Assembly (NCBI GenBank): GCA_963792075.1 | Contig: CAWBUW010000012.1 | Coordinates: 2,480,001-2,544,000, forward strand | From: CAWBUW01 sp963792075 | GTDB lineage: Bacteria; Chloroflexota; Anaerolineae; Anaerolineales; UBA4823 | DNA: 64,000 nucleotides | Direction of reading: 5' to 3' | Shown: in pieces, positions 7,240-18,000 of the stretch | Layout of the letters: every line of letters starts with the position of its first letter | Position numbering within the stretch: the first letter of the stretch is position 1 | Translations under genes and position numbers: made by a program | The notes under the pieces: model-generated | Seen by the model: the letters and a program-made list of their open reading frames with translations, nothing else | Database searches by the model: none | Told to the model about the DNA's origin: nothing

Positions 7240-8412
7240 TCACTTCATGATCTGCAAGAAAGGCACGGGCGAGAGGAGCAGGAAGAAGAGGATCAAACCC
7301 AAGACGGCCACCATTTTACGGGTTGGGTCCAGGGGAGTAATTTCGTCTAATGGCTCCAGGTATACCCGGCCGATGAGAAAGATGATCGCCATCCACAGCC
7401 ACCAGCCCGACCAGATAAAGCCGAGCAGGCCCAGGAAAACCAGGATGAAGGGGACCAGTCGGATGGCGCGTTTGCCAAACAGGACGAAGAGGATATGCCC
7501 GCCATCGAGCTGCCCCGCCGGGATCAAATTCAAAGCGGTTACCAGCAGGCCGGCCCAGCCGGCAAAAGCCACCGGGTGCATGAAAATGTCATGCCCGCCG
7601 TAAGGCAAGGGGGTGCTGGTGAAGAAATACCGCAGCCAGTACAAGAAGGGCGAAACACTGCCATAAGAGGCCGGGGCGGGGAGCAGCTCACCGGTGACCA
7701 GGAACTTGGCGAAAAGATAGAGGATCGAATTCCCTTCCAGGCCGAGGGGAGGCCCGGCCGGAATCGGGCCCACTTTCGACAGGGATAAGCCGATGAGCAG
7801 CACCGGGATGGCTACGACCAGGCCGGCCAGCGGGCCGGCAATCCCGATGTCCAGGAGGATGCGCTTATTCTTGGGCGGCTCCTTGATCTGGATGAAAGCT
7901 CCCATGGTGCCGAGCAAGCCGAAAGGGAAGGGGATGAAGTAGGGCAGAGTCACCTGCGTGTTATGGAAGCGGGCAGCCAGGTAATGGCCGAATTCATGCG
8001 CCAGAAGGATCGCCAGCAGGCTGACCGCGAAGGGAACACCGCTGAGGATGAATTGCCAGACGTTGCTGATGGTAGGTTGGGTATAGCTGACCATGGCGCC
8101 GGTAAAGAGCACACTGGCCGCGGTGAGCAGGAACATCAGCACGTTCACCCATACTTTCGACGGCCTGGTCTGGATCACCCCCTTGACCAGGAGCACGACG
8201 TGCTGCTCCTTTTCCAGGCGGAAAAGAGGGGTGACGTCCAGGGGACGCAAAGCTTCCGCCAGCGCGTCGTAAGCGGCAGCCGTATCCTCCTGGGTGAGCG
8301 CGCCTCCGTAACGGATGAGGTAGCCTTTCTTGGCATCCCCCCAGGTAAGGTCCTTGATATTCAGATAACGACCCACAATGGGCGTATAAGGGTCCAGCTC
8401 AACAGGTAACAT
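7240..8412 (-). CDS. Site-2-protease-like M50 metalloprotease
   Basis: A 390-residue integral membrane protein. Residues 1-85 form a soluble N-terminal region and hydrophobic helices follow. The zinc motif HEFGH is at 139-143 inside LLAHEFGHYLAAR, and the second family motif NLIPAGQLDGGH supplies the third ligand Asp. It resembles the cyanobacterial and plastid EGY type. It would cleave membrane-embedded substrates, often transcription-factor anchors, but no anti-sigma factor is in the neighbourhood. The ATG at 8412 lies just past tRNA-Sec on the same strand. Confidence 0.9.
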   Translation of the reverse strand: MLPVELDPYTPIVGRYLNIKDLTWGDAKKGYLIRYGGALTQEDTAAAYDALAEALRPLDVTPLFRLEKEQHVVLLVKGVIQTRPSKVWVNVLMFLLTAASVLFTGAMVSYTQPTISNVWQFILSGVPFAVSLLAILLAHEFGHYLAARFHNTQVTLPYFIPFPFGLLGTMGAFIQIKEPPKNKRILLDIGIAGPLAGLVVAIPVLLIGLSLSKVGPIPAGPPLGLEGNSILYLFAKFLVTGELLPAPASYGSVSPFLYWLRYFFTSTPLPYGGHDIFMHPVAFAGWAGLLVTALNLIPAGQLDGGHILFVLFGKRAIRLVPFILVFLGLLGFIWSGWWLWMAIIFLIGRVYLEPLDEITPLDPTRKMVAVLGLILFFLLLSPVPFLQIMK

Positions 8413-8443
8413 GGCAAACGCTAATCCTATAAGTTAAAACAGG

Positions 8444-8537
8444 CGGGAGTGGATGGGGGTCGAACCCACCGCGGCCCGCAACGCGACCCGCCACCGGTTT
8501 TGAAGACCGGGGAACCCACCGGGACTCAACCACTCCC
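8444..8537 (-). tRNA. selC: tRNA-Sec (selenocysteine, TCA anticodon)
   Basis: The minus strand folds into the long selenocysteine tRNA, about 94 nt. An 8-bp acceptor stem GGGAGTGG/CCACTCCC is followed by a G discriminator. The anticodon arm CCGGTCTTCAAAACCGG has TCA (plus-strand 8501-8503), a long GC-rich variable arm contains TCGCGTTGCGGGCCGCG, and the T arm contains GGTTCGAC. Eight acceptor pairs and the long variable arm rule out a normal TCA suppressor. Its presence predicts selA, selB and selD plus selenoproteins elsewhere in the genome; none is seen in this window. Confidence 0.93.
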
Positions 8538-8539
8538 AA

Positions 8540-8860
8540 TCTTTTTTTCTCAGGCGTTAAGGATACCTTATCCAGAGTGGTTTGGCAAGCCTAGCTGGGG
8601 AGCAGCAAGGAAAATAGGTCACCGCATGCACAGTGGTGGTGGAGACTGTGGAGAGGAGGAATCGAGAGGGTCCCTGTGAGGTTGATAGTATGGCTTGCCG
8701 CAGCGCAGGCTTGGGGGGCGTAATTGTATTTGATTCAATGCGAGGAACAATTCGGCCCTGAGCGCGGGAGCATGAGCAGATGGCAGGTTAAATTGAGGAG
8801 GAGGATGCATATTATGGTTGTAGCACAGATGTTCTGTTTTCACAAGCGCGTGAGGGAATT
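8540..8860. other. Intergenic region between tRNA-Sec and the insertion sequence
   Basis: No convincing gene is present on either strand; the short frames are low-complexity. A possible tRNA-Sec promoter can be read on the minus strand (TTGCCA, 17 bases, TATCCT around 8565-8595), with only moderate support. Confidence 0.5.
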
Positions 8861-10804
8861 TTAACGCAGGTTTTGTGCAAATAGAAGGCGAGGAGGGGAA
8901 AACGGCAAAAAAAGCGAAGTTTTCGAGTAAGCTCAAGGAATAAACCAGAGTAAGGAAGAGCCATGAGCGAACAAGAAGATGAAGCAGACAGAGAAGTAAG
9001 CGTCACAGATCACGCAATGTTGGTGATCTGGGGTCAATATGCGCAGTGCCTGGGCATACCCCAAGGATTCGCAAAAATCAGGATGAAGCAAAAGGCGGTG
9101 AAATACAAACCTCAGAGTAAAGTACTAGAATTTTTGGTAGCCCACCTGGCAGGGTTGGAATACAAGAAAGACATCAGTCGGTCAGCCCACCCAATGGATC
9201 AGGACCGAGCAGTAGCGCAAGCATGGGGAGAAAGGGAATGGGCTGATTATAGTGGGGTGAGCCGGACAATGAGTGCGCTCACGGAGAGCGAAGCAGCGCA
9301 GTATATTGCGGTACTGGAAGAAAGCACCCAGGCGATGATCGATAGGGAAGTGCAGGAGGCACTAGGCAGGGGAGCCGTGATTCTGGACGGGGATCTGACG
9401 CCGCGGCAGGTGAGTGATACCAGTCGGACTTATCCGGAGGCGAGTTTTGGATACATGCGAGACACATTGCACTTGGGCTACCAGGTAGGGGTGATATCGA
9501 TGAGTAGTGCCACCTATGGACGGCTGGGCTTATCAGCGTGTCGATACACGGGCAAAACGGTGTCTGTGACGCAGGCAGAAGGTTTAGTGCTGGAGGCAGA
9601 GCGCCGATTGGGGCGACGCCCACGACGGCGGACGGATCTACTGGAGCAACGGCTGGCACAAAGGCATACGAAACAGCAAGAACTACGGCGGAAGGTGACA
9701 GAAGCTGATCAACAACTGGCAAAGGTGGAAAGAGAAGCGGCAACGATTGCAGAAGAACTGGAGCAAGCTAGGGCGCACCTGGCTAAACTAGAAGCCGATT
9801 ATCAAGCACAACAGCGCCTAGAACGTCCCAATAGCAATCTCGCGCAAGTACGTCAAAGAACGGAAGTGTATGAAAAACGATTGAACCACAATCAGCAAAA
9901 TGTCACCCAGGCACAAAACAGGTTTAAGCAAAAGCAGGAACGCTGGGTGGAATGGAAAGCAGAAACAGCAGCCATAATGCGGCGGTGCCAATCCTTTCAG
10001 GACGAAAATGCTGCCAATGCCAACCCCATTCAAGCTATCTTGCGCCTCGATGCAGGGTTTGGGGATCATCGCAACCTGGCTTTGCTCATCGAAATGGGCT
10101 ATGAAATCTACACCAAGCCATTTGGCAACTGGCTTTCAGGCAAACTATCCCAAATGAGCATAGATCGCGAGCTAAGCTGGCAGAAAGTCAGCCAAAACGC
10201 TGAATTTTTGGCCTGGAAAGCTGTACAGCTAGAAGATTTTCCCTACCCCTTAGATTTAGGATACGAACGCTTCTGGCAGAGACAGGCGAATGGGCAGTCG
10301 AAGTTGGCTTTCTCAGTCTTAGTACATTTTGGTCCCCAGGATGTGTGTGCTGACTTGCGGGGGTGGTTTCACAGTTACAATGCGCGCCAATCGATTGAAG
10401 CCGCAAACAAAGAAGTCCGACAGGTCTTTGAAGTCCAGCATATCAAAGTCCGCTCACTCCCGGCCATGCGCCTGCAAGAATATTTCGCCTTGTTCGCAGC
10501 CAATTTCGTTCGCTTCGCCGCACTCTGGTTGGCCAACCAATGCCCACAAACCCCGGATGGCTGGCAAGTCAGCCACTGCCCTAGAGTTAAGGAACAGGTC
10601 AAAGTCGGCGCTCATTCCCCGGCTCGACTGGAATGGTTTGGAAAAGAATGCCTGGTCAGATTCACAGATCGCAGTGTTTATGCCGGTCGTTCATTCTTGC
10701 TTAAACGACAAGTCGCTATTCAACTCACCCTGCGGATCTAATTCTTTTGCTTTTTTTTGCCGTTTTGGGCATCTACCGCTCTATTTGCACAAAACCTGCG
10801 TTAA
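8861..10804 (+). mobile_element. Insertion sequence with ~24-bp terminal inverted repeats
   Basis: The left end begins TTAACGCAGGTTTTGTGCAA and continues ATAG. The right end carries the exact inverse of this (10781-10804). A second, subterminal inverted stretch, AAACGGCAAAAAAA, is found on both sides (around 8901 and 10750). One transposase gene fills the interior. No unambiguous target-site duplication is visible next to the repeats, so the outer limits may be off by a few bases. Confidence 0.85.
8963..10741 (+). CDS. DDE-type transposase with internal coiled coil
   Basis: A 592-residue transposase. Likely catalytic acidic residues sit in VILDGDLTPRQ (first Asp, ~residue 138), LRLDAGFGDHRN (second Asp, ~366) and SIEAANKEV (Glu, ~481), a spacing and context like IS4/IS1380-superfamily enzymes. 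Residues ~225-340 are a heptad-rich Gln/Glu/Arg coiled coil inserted between the first and second Asp, unusual for compact transposases. The gene is intact. The ATG is preceded by AAGGAAGAGCC. The family call is by motif layout only. Confidence 0.8.
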   Translation: MSEQEDEADREVSVTDHAMLVIWGQYAQCLGIPQGFAKIRMKQKAVKYKPQSKVLEFLVAHLAGLEYKKDISRSAHPMDQDRAVAQAWGEREWADYSGVSRTMSALTESEAAQYIAVLEESTQAMIDREVQEALGRGAVILDGDLTPRQVSDTSRTYPEASFGYMRDTLHLGYQVGVISMSSATYGRLGLSACRYTGKTVSVTQAEGLVLEAERRLGRRPRRRTDLLEQRLAQRHTKQQELRRKVTEADQQLAKVEREAATIAEELEQARAHLAKLEADYQAQQRLERPNSNLAQVRQRTEVYEKRLNHNQQNVTQAQNRFKQKQERWVEWKAETAAIMRRCQSFQDENAANANPIQAILRLDAGFGDHRNLALLIEMGYEIYTKPFGNWLSGKLSQMSIDRELSWQKVSQNAEFLAWKAVQLEDFPYPLDLGYERFWQRQANGQSKLAFSVLVHFGPQDVCADLRGWFHSYNARQSIEAANKEVRQVFEVQHIKVRSLPAMRLQEYFALFAANFVRFAALWLANQCPQTPDGWQVSHCPRVKEQVKVGAHSPARLEWFGKECLVRFTDRSVYAGRSFLLKRQVAIQLTLRI

Positions 10805-11131
10805 GGTTGGGAGGAGGCTGGAGCCGGCGATTAAGATAAATAAACACCATTGGGAGCGCAGATACTGCAACTTAATGTAATTGTCCTTAGTCCTAGCCAG
10901 CGCGGCACTCTGCTTTTGCCTGAGCTTCGGTGCAATGCTTTGGGTGGGCGGTTCTAAATTCGCTGGACCGATGTAGGTCTGGCGGCGCGATTCTAAAGCG
11001 TCGGTGAGTACCAGAGCCGGATCGGGAGTTGCTGTGTTTGTAGCGCTGTTCGTAGGTGTGGCAGCAGGGGTAATAATGGGAGGAAAGGAACGCTGGAAGC
11101 GTGCTGTTCCAGCCAGCATCTGGAATAGCAA
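10805..11131 (-). pseudogene. Orphan fragment of an Rhs-type gene
   Basis: The minus-strand frame reads TNSATNTATP followed by DALESRRQTYIGPAN. It matches the big Rhs protein downstream, which has a Thr/Pro linker and DAFESRRQTYIGAVG at 13950-13990. The DNA similarity is visible directly (CGATGTAGGTCTG and GGCGCGATTC in both copies). The fragment has no start, is cut at one end by the insertion sequence, and lies downstream of the immunity-like gene. This is typical of displaced cassettes in polymorphic-toxin loci. Confidence 0.7.
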
Positions 11132-11175
11132 ACCGATGACTTAGGTTCAGGTGGACGCCGAATGGCAGACCTATG

Positions 11176-11949
11176 CTATTGGAAAGTGAAGTTGTCCTCA
11201 ATACCATTTAACCGTTGTGCTTCTTCGAGTGTAACATCTTTATTTCGCGTAGGATCTCTCGTGATTGTTCCCACAAGAACTGCATCTCTATTTTGTGATG
11301 GTAAATAAAAATTCTCCTCAAAGGGTGACAGGCCAAGCGCTTTGAGGTATCGCTTCAATATATCGAAATCAAAACGATCCTGCAATCGTTTGGTCTGATA
11401 CCGTTCTGTTTCTTCAAATGAGAAAGGCTCCCCAGACTGTTGAAATTCCCACTTTCCGGCATTATTCTCCAGGCGAACTCTTCGAATCAAATTGAGCCAC
11501 TCTCTTTCCTCATGACCATAGACTTCCATAATTAGTGCTCCTTGGCGACCGCGCCTTGGCGTTCCCGTGGATTGGAGGGTATGAGGCCTTGCTACTATCC
11601 AAACAGAGTGGCTATGCAAAAGTCTTGGTAGGTAAGAAATTGCAGTGGGATCTGTGCCCCGATAGCGATTATCTAATATAGCTGTCCACTTGCCTGCCGT
11701 TGGTATAAATAGATGTCGAGTGGACTGGATCATTTTAAGAGGCAGTAGGCTTTGGATCGTCTGCTCCAGGTTTTCGGTAATAGTATATGCTGTTACCTTC
11801 TTGATATAGTTATCTGATTTCCTGATCTCTTCTTGCCATTCGATGAACTTTGTTGCAACGATTGAGCATTCCCCTTCAATAAAACCCATTGATGAAGTAA
11901 TGGGTGCAAAACGATCATTGAGTAGTAGATCCATCCTCTCTTTAACCAT
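11176..11949 (-). CDS. Putative immunity protein of the Rhs toxin
   Basis: A 257-residue cytosolic-looking protein without signal or membrane segments; I recognise no family. It starts 75 bases after the toxin stop on the same strand, the position occupied by immunity genes in Rhs loci, and that context is the basis of the call. The ATG at 11949 (MVKERMDLL) is favoured over a GTG nine bases upstream because AGAGGTG lies at proper spacing. The AT content is higher than in neighbouring housekeeping genes, in keeping with exchangeable cassettes. Confidence 0.6.
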   Translation of the reverse strand: MVKERMDLLLNDRFAPITSSMGFIEGECSIVATKFIEWQEEIRKSDNYIKKVTAYTITENLEQTIQSLLPLKMIQSTRHLFIPTAGKWTAILDNRYRGTDPTAISYLPRLLHSHSVWIVARPHTLQSTGTPRRGRQGALIMEVYGHEEREWLNLIRRVRLENNAGKWEFQQSGEPFSFEETERYQTKRLQDRFDFDILKRYLKALGLSPFEENFYLPSQNRDAVLVGTITRDPTRNKDVTLEEAQRLNGIEDNFTFQ

Positions 11950-12024
11950 GTAAATCACCTCTTCCGTCCCTTCGTTTCAAAAAGCCTATCTTTCAGCCGC
12001 ATGCGACAAAAACCAACGCGCCAT

Positions 12025-15000
12025 TTATGGCATTGTAATTAGAATAATATTATTTTCTACCAATACCGGCAAATGAGGCATGTCGTATGGGGCTATGAGT
12101 TGGAGAACACCCCAGGCCGCAGGGTCATTGGCCTGGATTCTTTGTGCATGAGGTATACCGCGTAAGGAATCAGGTGTATCCCATTCCACATAATACCTTT
12201 GTCCTCCATATGTAAATTGTAAGTCGGGCTTGTTTAACCCAACACGAATTCCACTTACATTAACTTGTTGCTGATTAACACGGATATCCTGTGCGCCAAT
12301 GCTACTTGCCCGCTGAACCCACATCTGTACATCGGCGTTTTGAGCAGGACTACCACCGATGGTACTATTACCCCAATTTGCATCGGGAGGTGTAGGATTA
12401 CTCCTTTCAATATCAATATCTAATGGATCTCTTGGCACGGAAGATGGATTATACACCCACCGCAAAGGACTACTACTTGCGCGCCATGCACGAATGCCTC
12501 TAATAAATCCCTTCGTACTAAAGGCCGCAGTAACAATATCAAGAGCCAAGCGGGTAAATGTGCACTTTGTCAAGCCGGTTTCATTCCGAATGATATTGAC
12601 AGTATTAATAAAATCTGCCCCAGAGATAAGAACCCCGGTAAGCCCAACAGCAACCATACCCACAGGAGCAGCAGCAGCCACTGCGGAAGCAACACCCCCT
12701 ATAATTCCACCTGCTATTGCATGCATGGCTACCCAATCGGTCCTTGTCATAGACAGAGCCTGTTGTTGCATTTCGCAGCCACACTCACCAGCAAGCGCCC
12801 ACTCATAGGTGAGACAGCCAAATCCGGTTCCAATCACAAGTCCACCGACAAAGCCAACTACCCCGCTTGCGAGAATAACTAATCCTATCGCCACCGGATT
12901 CTGTCCACCCGGATCGATCATATTGATGGGATCCGCGTAAGTATAAAGCCACGCATTATACGACAAGGGCTGCATCGCATCCCCCGCCCACGTATCCCGG
13001 CTCAGGAAGCGCCCCTGCGAAGGGCTGTAATGCCTTGCCCTGAGGTAGATTAATCCTGACTCGGCATCCGTCCATTCCCCCGCATACCCATACGGACTCT
13101 GCCCCGCGCCACCCTGGCTCAGGATTTCACCATACGGCTGGTAGGTCTGCGCCAGGGTGATCTCCCCGCTGCCGTCCGTGATCTGCCGCACCGAGCCGAG
13201 CGCGTCCGGCAGGAAGTATTCCGCGCCGCCCGCGCTGCCTTGCGATAACCGGCCCAGGCCGTACACGTAGCGACTGCCGTCATCCCCTGCCAGCACCTGC
13301 GTCAGGCCGGAGTTCAAGTCCAGGGTATATTGAGTGGTTACGCCGCTAACGGATTGACTCACGCGGTCTCCTAATCCATTGTAATTATAAATGATCGTGG
13401 TCTGCCCGTCAGTTACGGAAACCAGGCGGTTGGCGTGATCGAAGCCGTACGCTTTCACGCCATCATTCAGCAGGTTGCCGTTGGCATCCCAGGTATAGGC
13501 GATGCCTCCGGCGCTGGACAGGCGGTTGGCTGTATCATAAGTGTAGCTCGTCGTCTGCGGCTGGCAGCCGGTGCACAGCACGGCCTCCTGGCCCAGGCGG
13601 TTGCCAGTCGCGTCGAGAGTATATTGGAACGACACCTCATTCGTATCGGTCATGCCTGTCAGCCGCCCCAGCGGGTCGTAAGTGTAGTTAGTCGTCACTG
13701 GCTGCGACGGTAATCCCGGCGGGGTGCTCTGGAGCTCCGGCGACAACGCCGCTGTTCCCACAGCCTCGGTTTCAAGGGGCATCTCCACGCTGGCAATGTC
13801 TGTCAGAGGAGAAGTCACCGCCGTCTCAGGCGGGTCCCACTCGATTGTCCCGGTGAATACAACCGTTTCAGTCAGTACGCTCGTTTCGGTGAGTATGACT
13901 GTCCCGCTCAAGGCAGCCAGCAGAGTCCATGCCGGCTTACTTTTCCCCACAGCACCGATGTAGGTCTGCCGGCGCGATTCAAATGCGTCGAAGAAATAAC
14001 TGCCGCGCGTGGCGGTATCGATCCCGCTCACTGCGCCTAACCGCACCTGATCGATGTGCTGTGCGCTGTTGGTTGAAACAGACAGGTCACCGGATAACAC
14101 CTCGTCCACCCAGAAAGATAACCCACCAGCGACTGAAGCTTCGGTCGTTCGCCAGTCGACTTCCAACAGGTGCACGTTATCGTTTATCCCTTTCCAGGCC
14201 GTGTACAACCAGGAGCCGTCGCCTTGCAGCAGCCCTGCCCGCACCTGGTACGGCAGGCAGGACGTATCAAAGCAGGGCTTTAACTCGAATTGCACCCGCA
14301 GCACCTGCACGGGTAACTCCTTCCCGGAAAGCCCGGCGAAGATCTCGTGGACATCATTAAAGCCCATGCTGATCCAATTCGGGTCGAACAGGAAACGCGC
14401 CCGGTAGCGCACTTCGCTGGCTGGGCTGTCATCCGTAACATACAGGCTGCCGTTATCATTCACCACCACCTGCATGCCATAAGCGCCGTCCAGCGCGGCG
14501 GTTGTATTTACGCGCAGGTCGTTGTTGAGTATGTATCCGGACCAGGCAGAAAAATCGTCTTTCTCGAAGCCATCGGCAAAGATCAGATCCGGAGCTTTGC
14601 TCGTTGGCGTTGGGGCAAGCGTTGACGTTTGTGTAGGGGTCTGGGTTTGGGTCGGCGTGTACGTTGGCGTTTTGGTTGGAGTCGGTGTCAATGTAGGCGT
14701 GTGGGTTGACGTTTGTGTAGGGGTTTGGGTTGGCGTCGGCGTTTCAGTAGGAGTAGGCGTCAACGGGGCTGTGGGCGTGCTCGTCTCGGTAGGTGTGGCG
14801 CTAGACGTAGGCGTCTGGGTTGGTGTTGGCGTCACCGTGGGCGTGGTCGTAGGTGTGTGCGTTGCGGTGGGCGTGGCGCTAGACGTAGGTGTCTGGGTTG
14901 GTGTCGGTGTCATCGTGGGCGTGGTCGTAGGTGTGTGCGTTGCGGTGGGCGTGGCGCTAGATGTGGGCGTCTGGGTTGGAGTCGGCGGAGGCGTAAGCCC

Positions 15001-18000
15001 TACCACGTTTTCGACCACCTGGATACGGTTGCCGGCCGCGTCCAGGGTATAGTGGAAAGAGGAGAGGCTCTGTTCTCCCCGCAGGTGTTGGACGTCTGTC
15101 AGCCGGCTGGCCGGGTCGTAGTTATAGAGTGTGACTACTCTGTTCTGGCGTTCGATATTTACCAACTGCCCGGCGGCGTTATACGCATAGCTCGCACCCG
15201 CCCCGCTCAGGTTATCCGCAACAGACGCCAGGCGGCCCAGACTGTCGTATGCCAGGGCGACGCGTGATCCATCCGGGTAGACCAGCCCGCTGCGGCTGCC
15301 ATCCGCCCGGTAGGTGTAGGTGATCGTACCGGAGATGGGGTCCTGGATGCTCGTCACGCGGCCCAGTGAGTCGTATGCCCAATGGGTGGCCCCGACGCTA
15401 TCGGTCATCGCCTCGCGCCAGCCTAACGCATTGTAGGCATAGGTCACATCTGCCTGCGGCGCCGGGTAATGGACGCGTTCCAGACGGCCCAGGCCATCGT
15501 AGGAATAAAGCGTCTCTTCGCCGTTGGCATCCACCAGCCTCACCTGCTGCCCTCCGGCGTCGTAAGCCCGGCTCCAGGTGTTCCCCTCGGCGTCGCTCTC
15601 CATCGCCAGCCTGCCCAGCCGGTCATAGGTGAAAGTGGTGGTGTGCTGGCTGCCATCCGTGATCGCTGTACGCAGGCCGCGGGCGTTGTACGTGTAGCGC
15701 GTCTCTACGTTGGTCTGGTAATCGGGGGCGAAGCCGGGGCGGTAGTTCTCGATCACGCTCACCAGGCGGCCCAATGCATCGTAGCCAAACCGGATCAGGA
15801 CGCCTTTCGCGTCGGTCGTCTGCACCCGGCTGCCGTTGGCAGCATAAAGATACTGCAGGGTGCTGCTGACCGGATCGGTCGTGCGGATCAGGCGGCCCAG
15901 GTCATCGTAGTAATACTTCGTCGCATAGCCCAGGGCGTTCGTGCTGCTGACCGCCTGCCCGGCGGCATTGTAAGCTGTTTCCCGGCAAATGTTATATGGC
16001 GCTTGCGTACCGCTCTGGTCGCGGTTGCAGGGAGGCGGGGTGTTATTCAATATCCCGTACGCGGGATCCAGGTTCTGCACCACCCGCGTGACCTGTCCCA
16101 GGGCATTGGCGTAGCTGCGCGTGGTGCGCGTGATCACCTGGCCGGCGGCGTTATCCAGCCACTCGACCTGCGCGATCGCGCTGCCGTCCGAAGCGTAGAC
16201 GGTGTCCCAGCGCAGGTTTTGATCGGGGAAGGCCGGGTCGTACGCCGGCGGGGTGGGGTCGTCGAGGTCGCCCTTGAAGCTGCGCAGCGACGTAACCGCC
16301 CTGCCCAGCGGGTCGAAATAAGTACGCGTGGTGATCGAGATCACCTGCCCGTCTGCCAGCAGCCATTCGACCTGGGCGCTGACGCGGCCCTGCTCATTGT
16401 AGACCGTTTGCACGGGTACGTTTTCGTCGCCGCCCAGGCTGCTCAGGGAGGGCGGGGTTCCTACAGTGTAGCTTTGGGCGGTCAGGTTGCGCACGACCCA
16501 TTCCGGGCGGCCCTGTTCGTCGTAATAGGTGCGGTCGATGCGCCCGAGTGGATCGATGCGCGCAATCGCCTGCCCGGTCTGGGGATCGTAGAGGGTCTCC
16601 TGGCACAGGTTGAACGGCGCGACGCTGCCGGTCGTATCGCGGTTGCAGGGAGGCGGGGTGGCGGTCAGGACCCCGTACGCCGGGTCCAGGTTGGATACCA
16701 CCAGGTAGGGCCGGTTGGCCGAATCGTAATACGTGCGGGTCGTGATGTCTACCGCCTGCCCGGCCTGGATCTCCCACTGTACGCTGGCGATGGCGTTTCC
16801 GGTCGAGTCGTATATCGTGTCGGCGCGCAGGTTCTCGCCCGGCGCAGCCGGGCTGTAGGCGGGGGGCTGGCCGGCGTTCAAGAGGCCGGTGTAATTGTTC
16901 AGCACGCTCACCGGGCGGTTCAGCCTATCATAGAAGGTATGCGTCCGCACGTCTAATGCGTCGTGAGTTTCGATTACGCTGCCAGCCTGGTCATAGAAGG
17001 TTTCACTGCACAGGTTGGCCTCTGCGCCGTCCTGGCGCTGGCAGTCTGCCAGGGAGAAAGTAGGTGAAGTGACTACGTACCCGGCCAGGTTCTGCACCAC
17101 CAGGTAAGGGCGGTTCAGCGGGTCGTAATAGGTGCGGGTGATGTGCCCCAGCGCATCTTCCGTGGCGATGGGGTTGCCCGCCGCATCGTAGTACGTGCGG
17201 CTGACCAGGTTTTGCTCCGCTGTGCGTAATTCCGCCGGCGGCGGGGTGTTATTCCCGATTGACCAGCCCACCAGGTTTTGCACGCTGTATTCTACCCGGC
17301 CAACCGGATCGTAATAAGTACGGTGCGTGCGGCTGAACACTTCGCTGCCGGCTACCACCCATTCGATGCTGGCGATGACATGTCCGCCCGCATCATAGCG
17401 CGTTTCATAGGTCAGGTTTTGCCCGGCTGTCATCGATGACGGCGGCGGGGGAGCCTGGTTCTCAACCGCCCATCCGGCCAGGTTGCGCACTACGGCAAAG
17501 GGGCGGTTGGCGTCGTCGTAATAGGTGCGCGTGGTTTGTGAAACGACGCTGGAGGGTGAAATGACCCACTCGCTCCAGGCAACCTGGTTGCCGCTCAGAT
17601 CGTATTCTGTTTCGTTGAACTGCAAATTCCGGCCATAGACAGGTGTGTAACCATGCCCGCACACGTCATTGCTCCAGGCAGCATCCTTAGCCAGCAGCCC
17701 GGAACGGGTGATCCGTCCGGCGTTGTCGTAGCAGCTCCAGTTGGTCAGCCCATCTGGCCCGCGTGACCAGGCCAGGCGGCCCAGGTCGTCGTAACCCATT
17801 GCGGTAACCAATCCGCCCGGAATGGTTTGCGAGGTCAACTGCCCATAAGCGTCGTACTCGTAGGAAGTGACTTTACCTGAAGAATCTTCACTTGCCTTGA
17901 GCAAGCCGGCCGGCTGCGGGGAATCGGCGGCGGTGGTATAGGTGTAGTGAGTGGTGTTGAGGAGAGAATCCGTACTGCTGATCAACAGGGTGCCGCTGTA

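Noticed and set aside
8444..8537. Selenoprotein among the split genes (glnA, DHH, cyclase)
   Set aside because: The breaks are changes of reading frame, not in-frame TGA codons, so selenocysteine does not explain them.
10188..10602. Minus-strand small frames in the transposase gene as passenger genes
   Set aside because: No ribosome sites and no family resemblance; the interior is fully used by the transposase.
14795..14985. Possible CRISPR array
   Set aside because: The 78-bp units are contiguous and coding, with no unique spacers; it is a protein-linker tandem repeat.
14522..15267. Plus-strand frames with GVGVGV repeats inside the Rhs gene
   Set aside because: These mirror the TPT linker on the other strand and do not stand for a glycine-rich protein.
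15469..16956. A 495-residue plus-strand frame opposite the Rhs gene
   Set aside because: Long antisense frames are expected in GC-rich YD-repeat coding DNA; the minus frame has clear YD repeats and the plus frame shows no domain.
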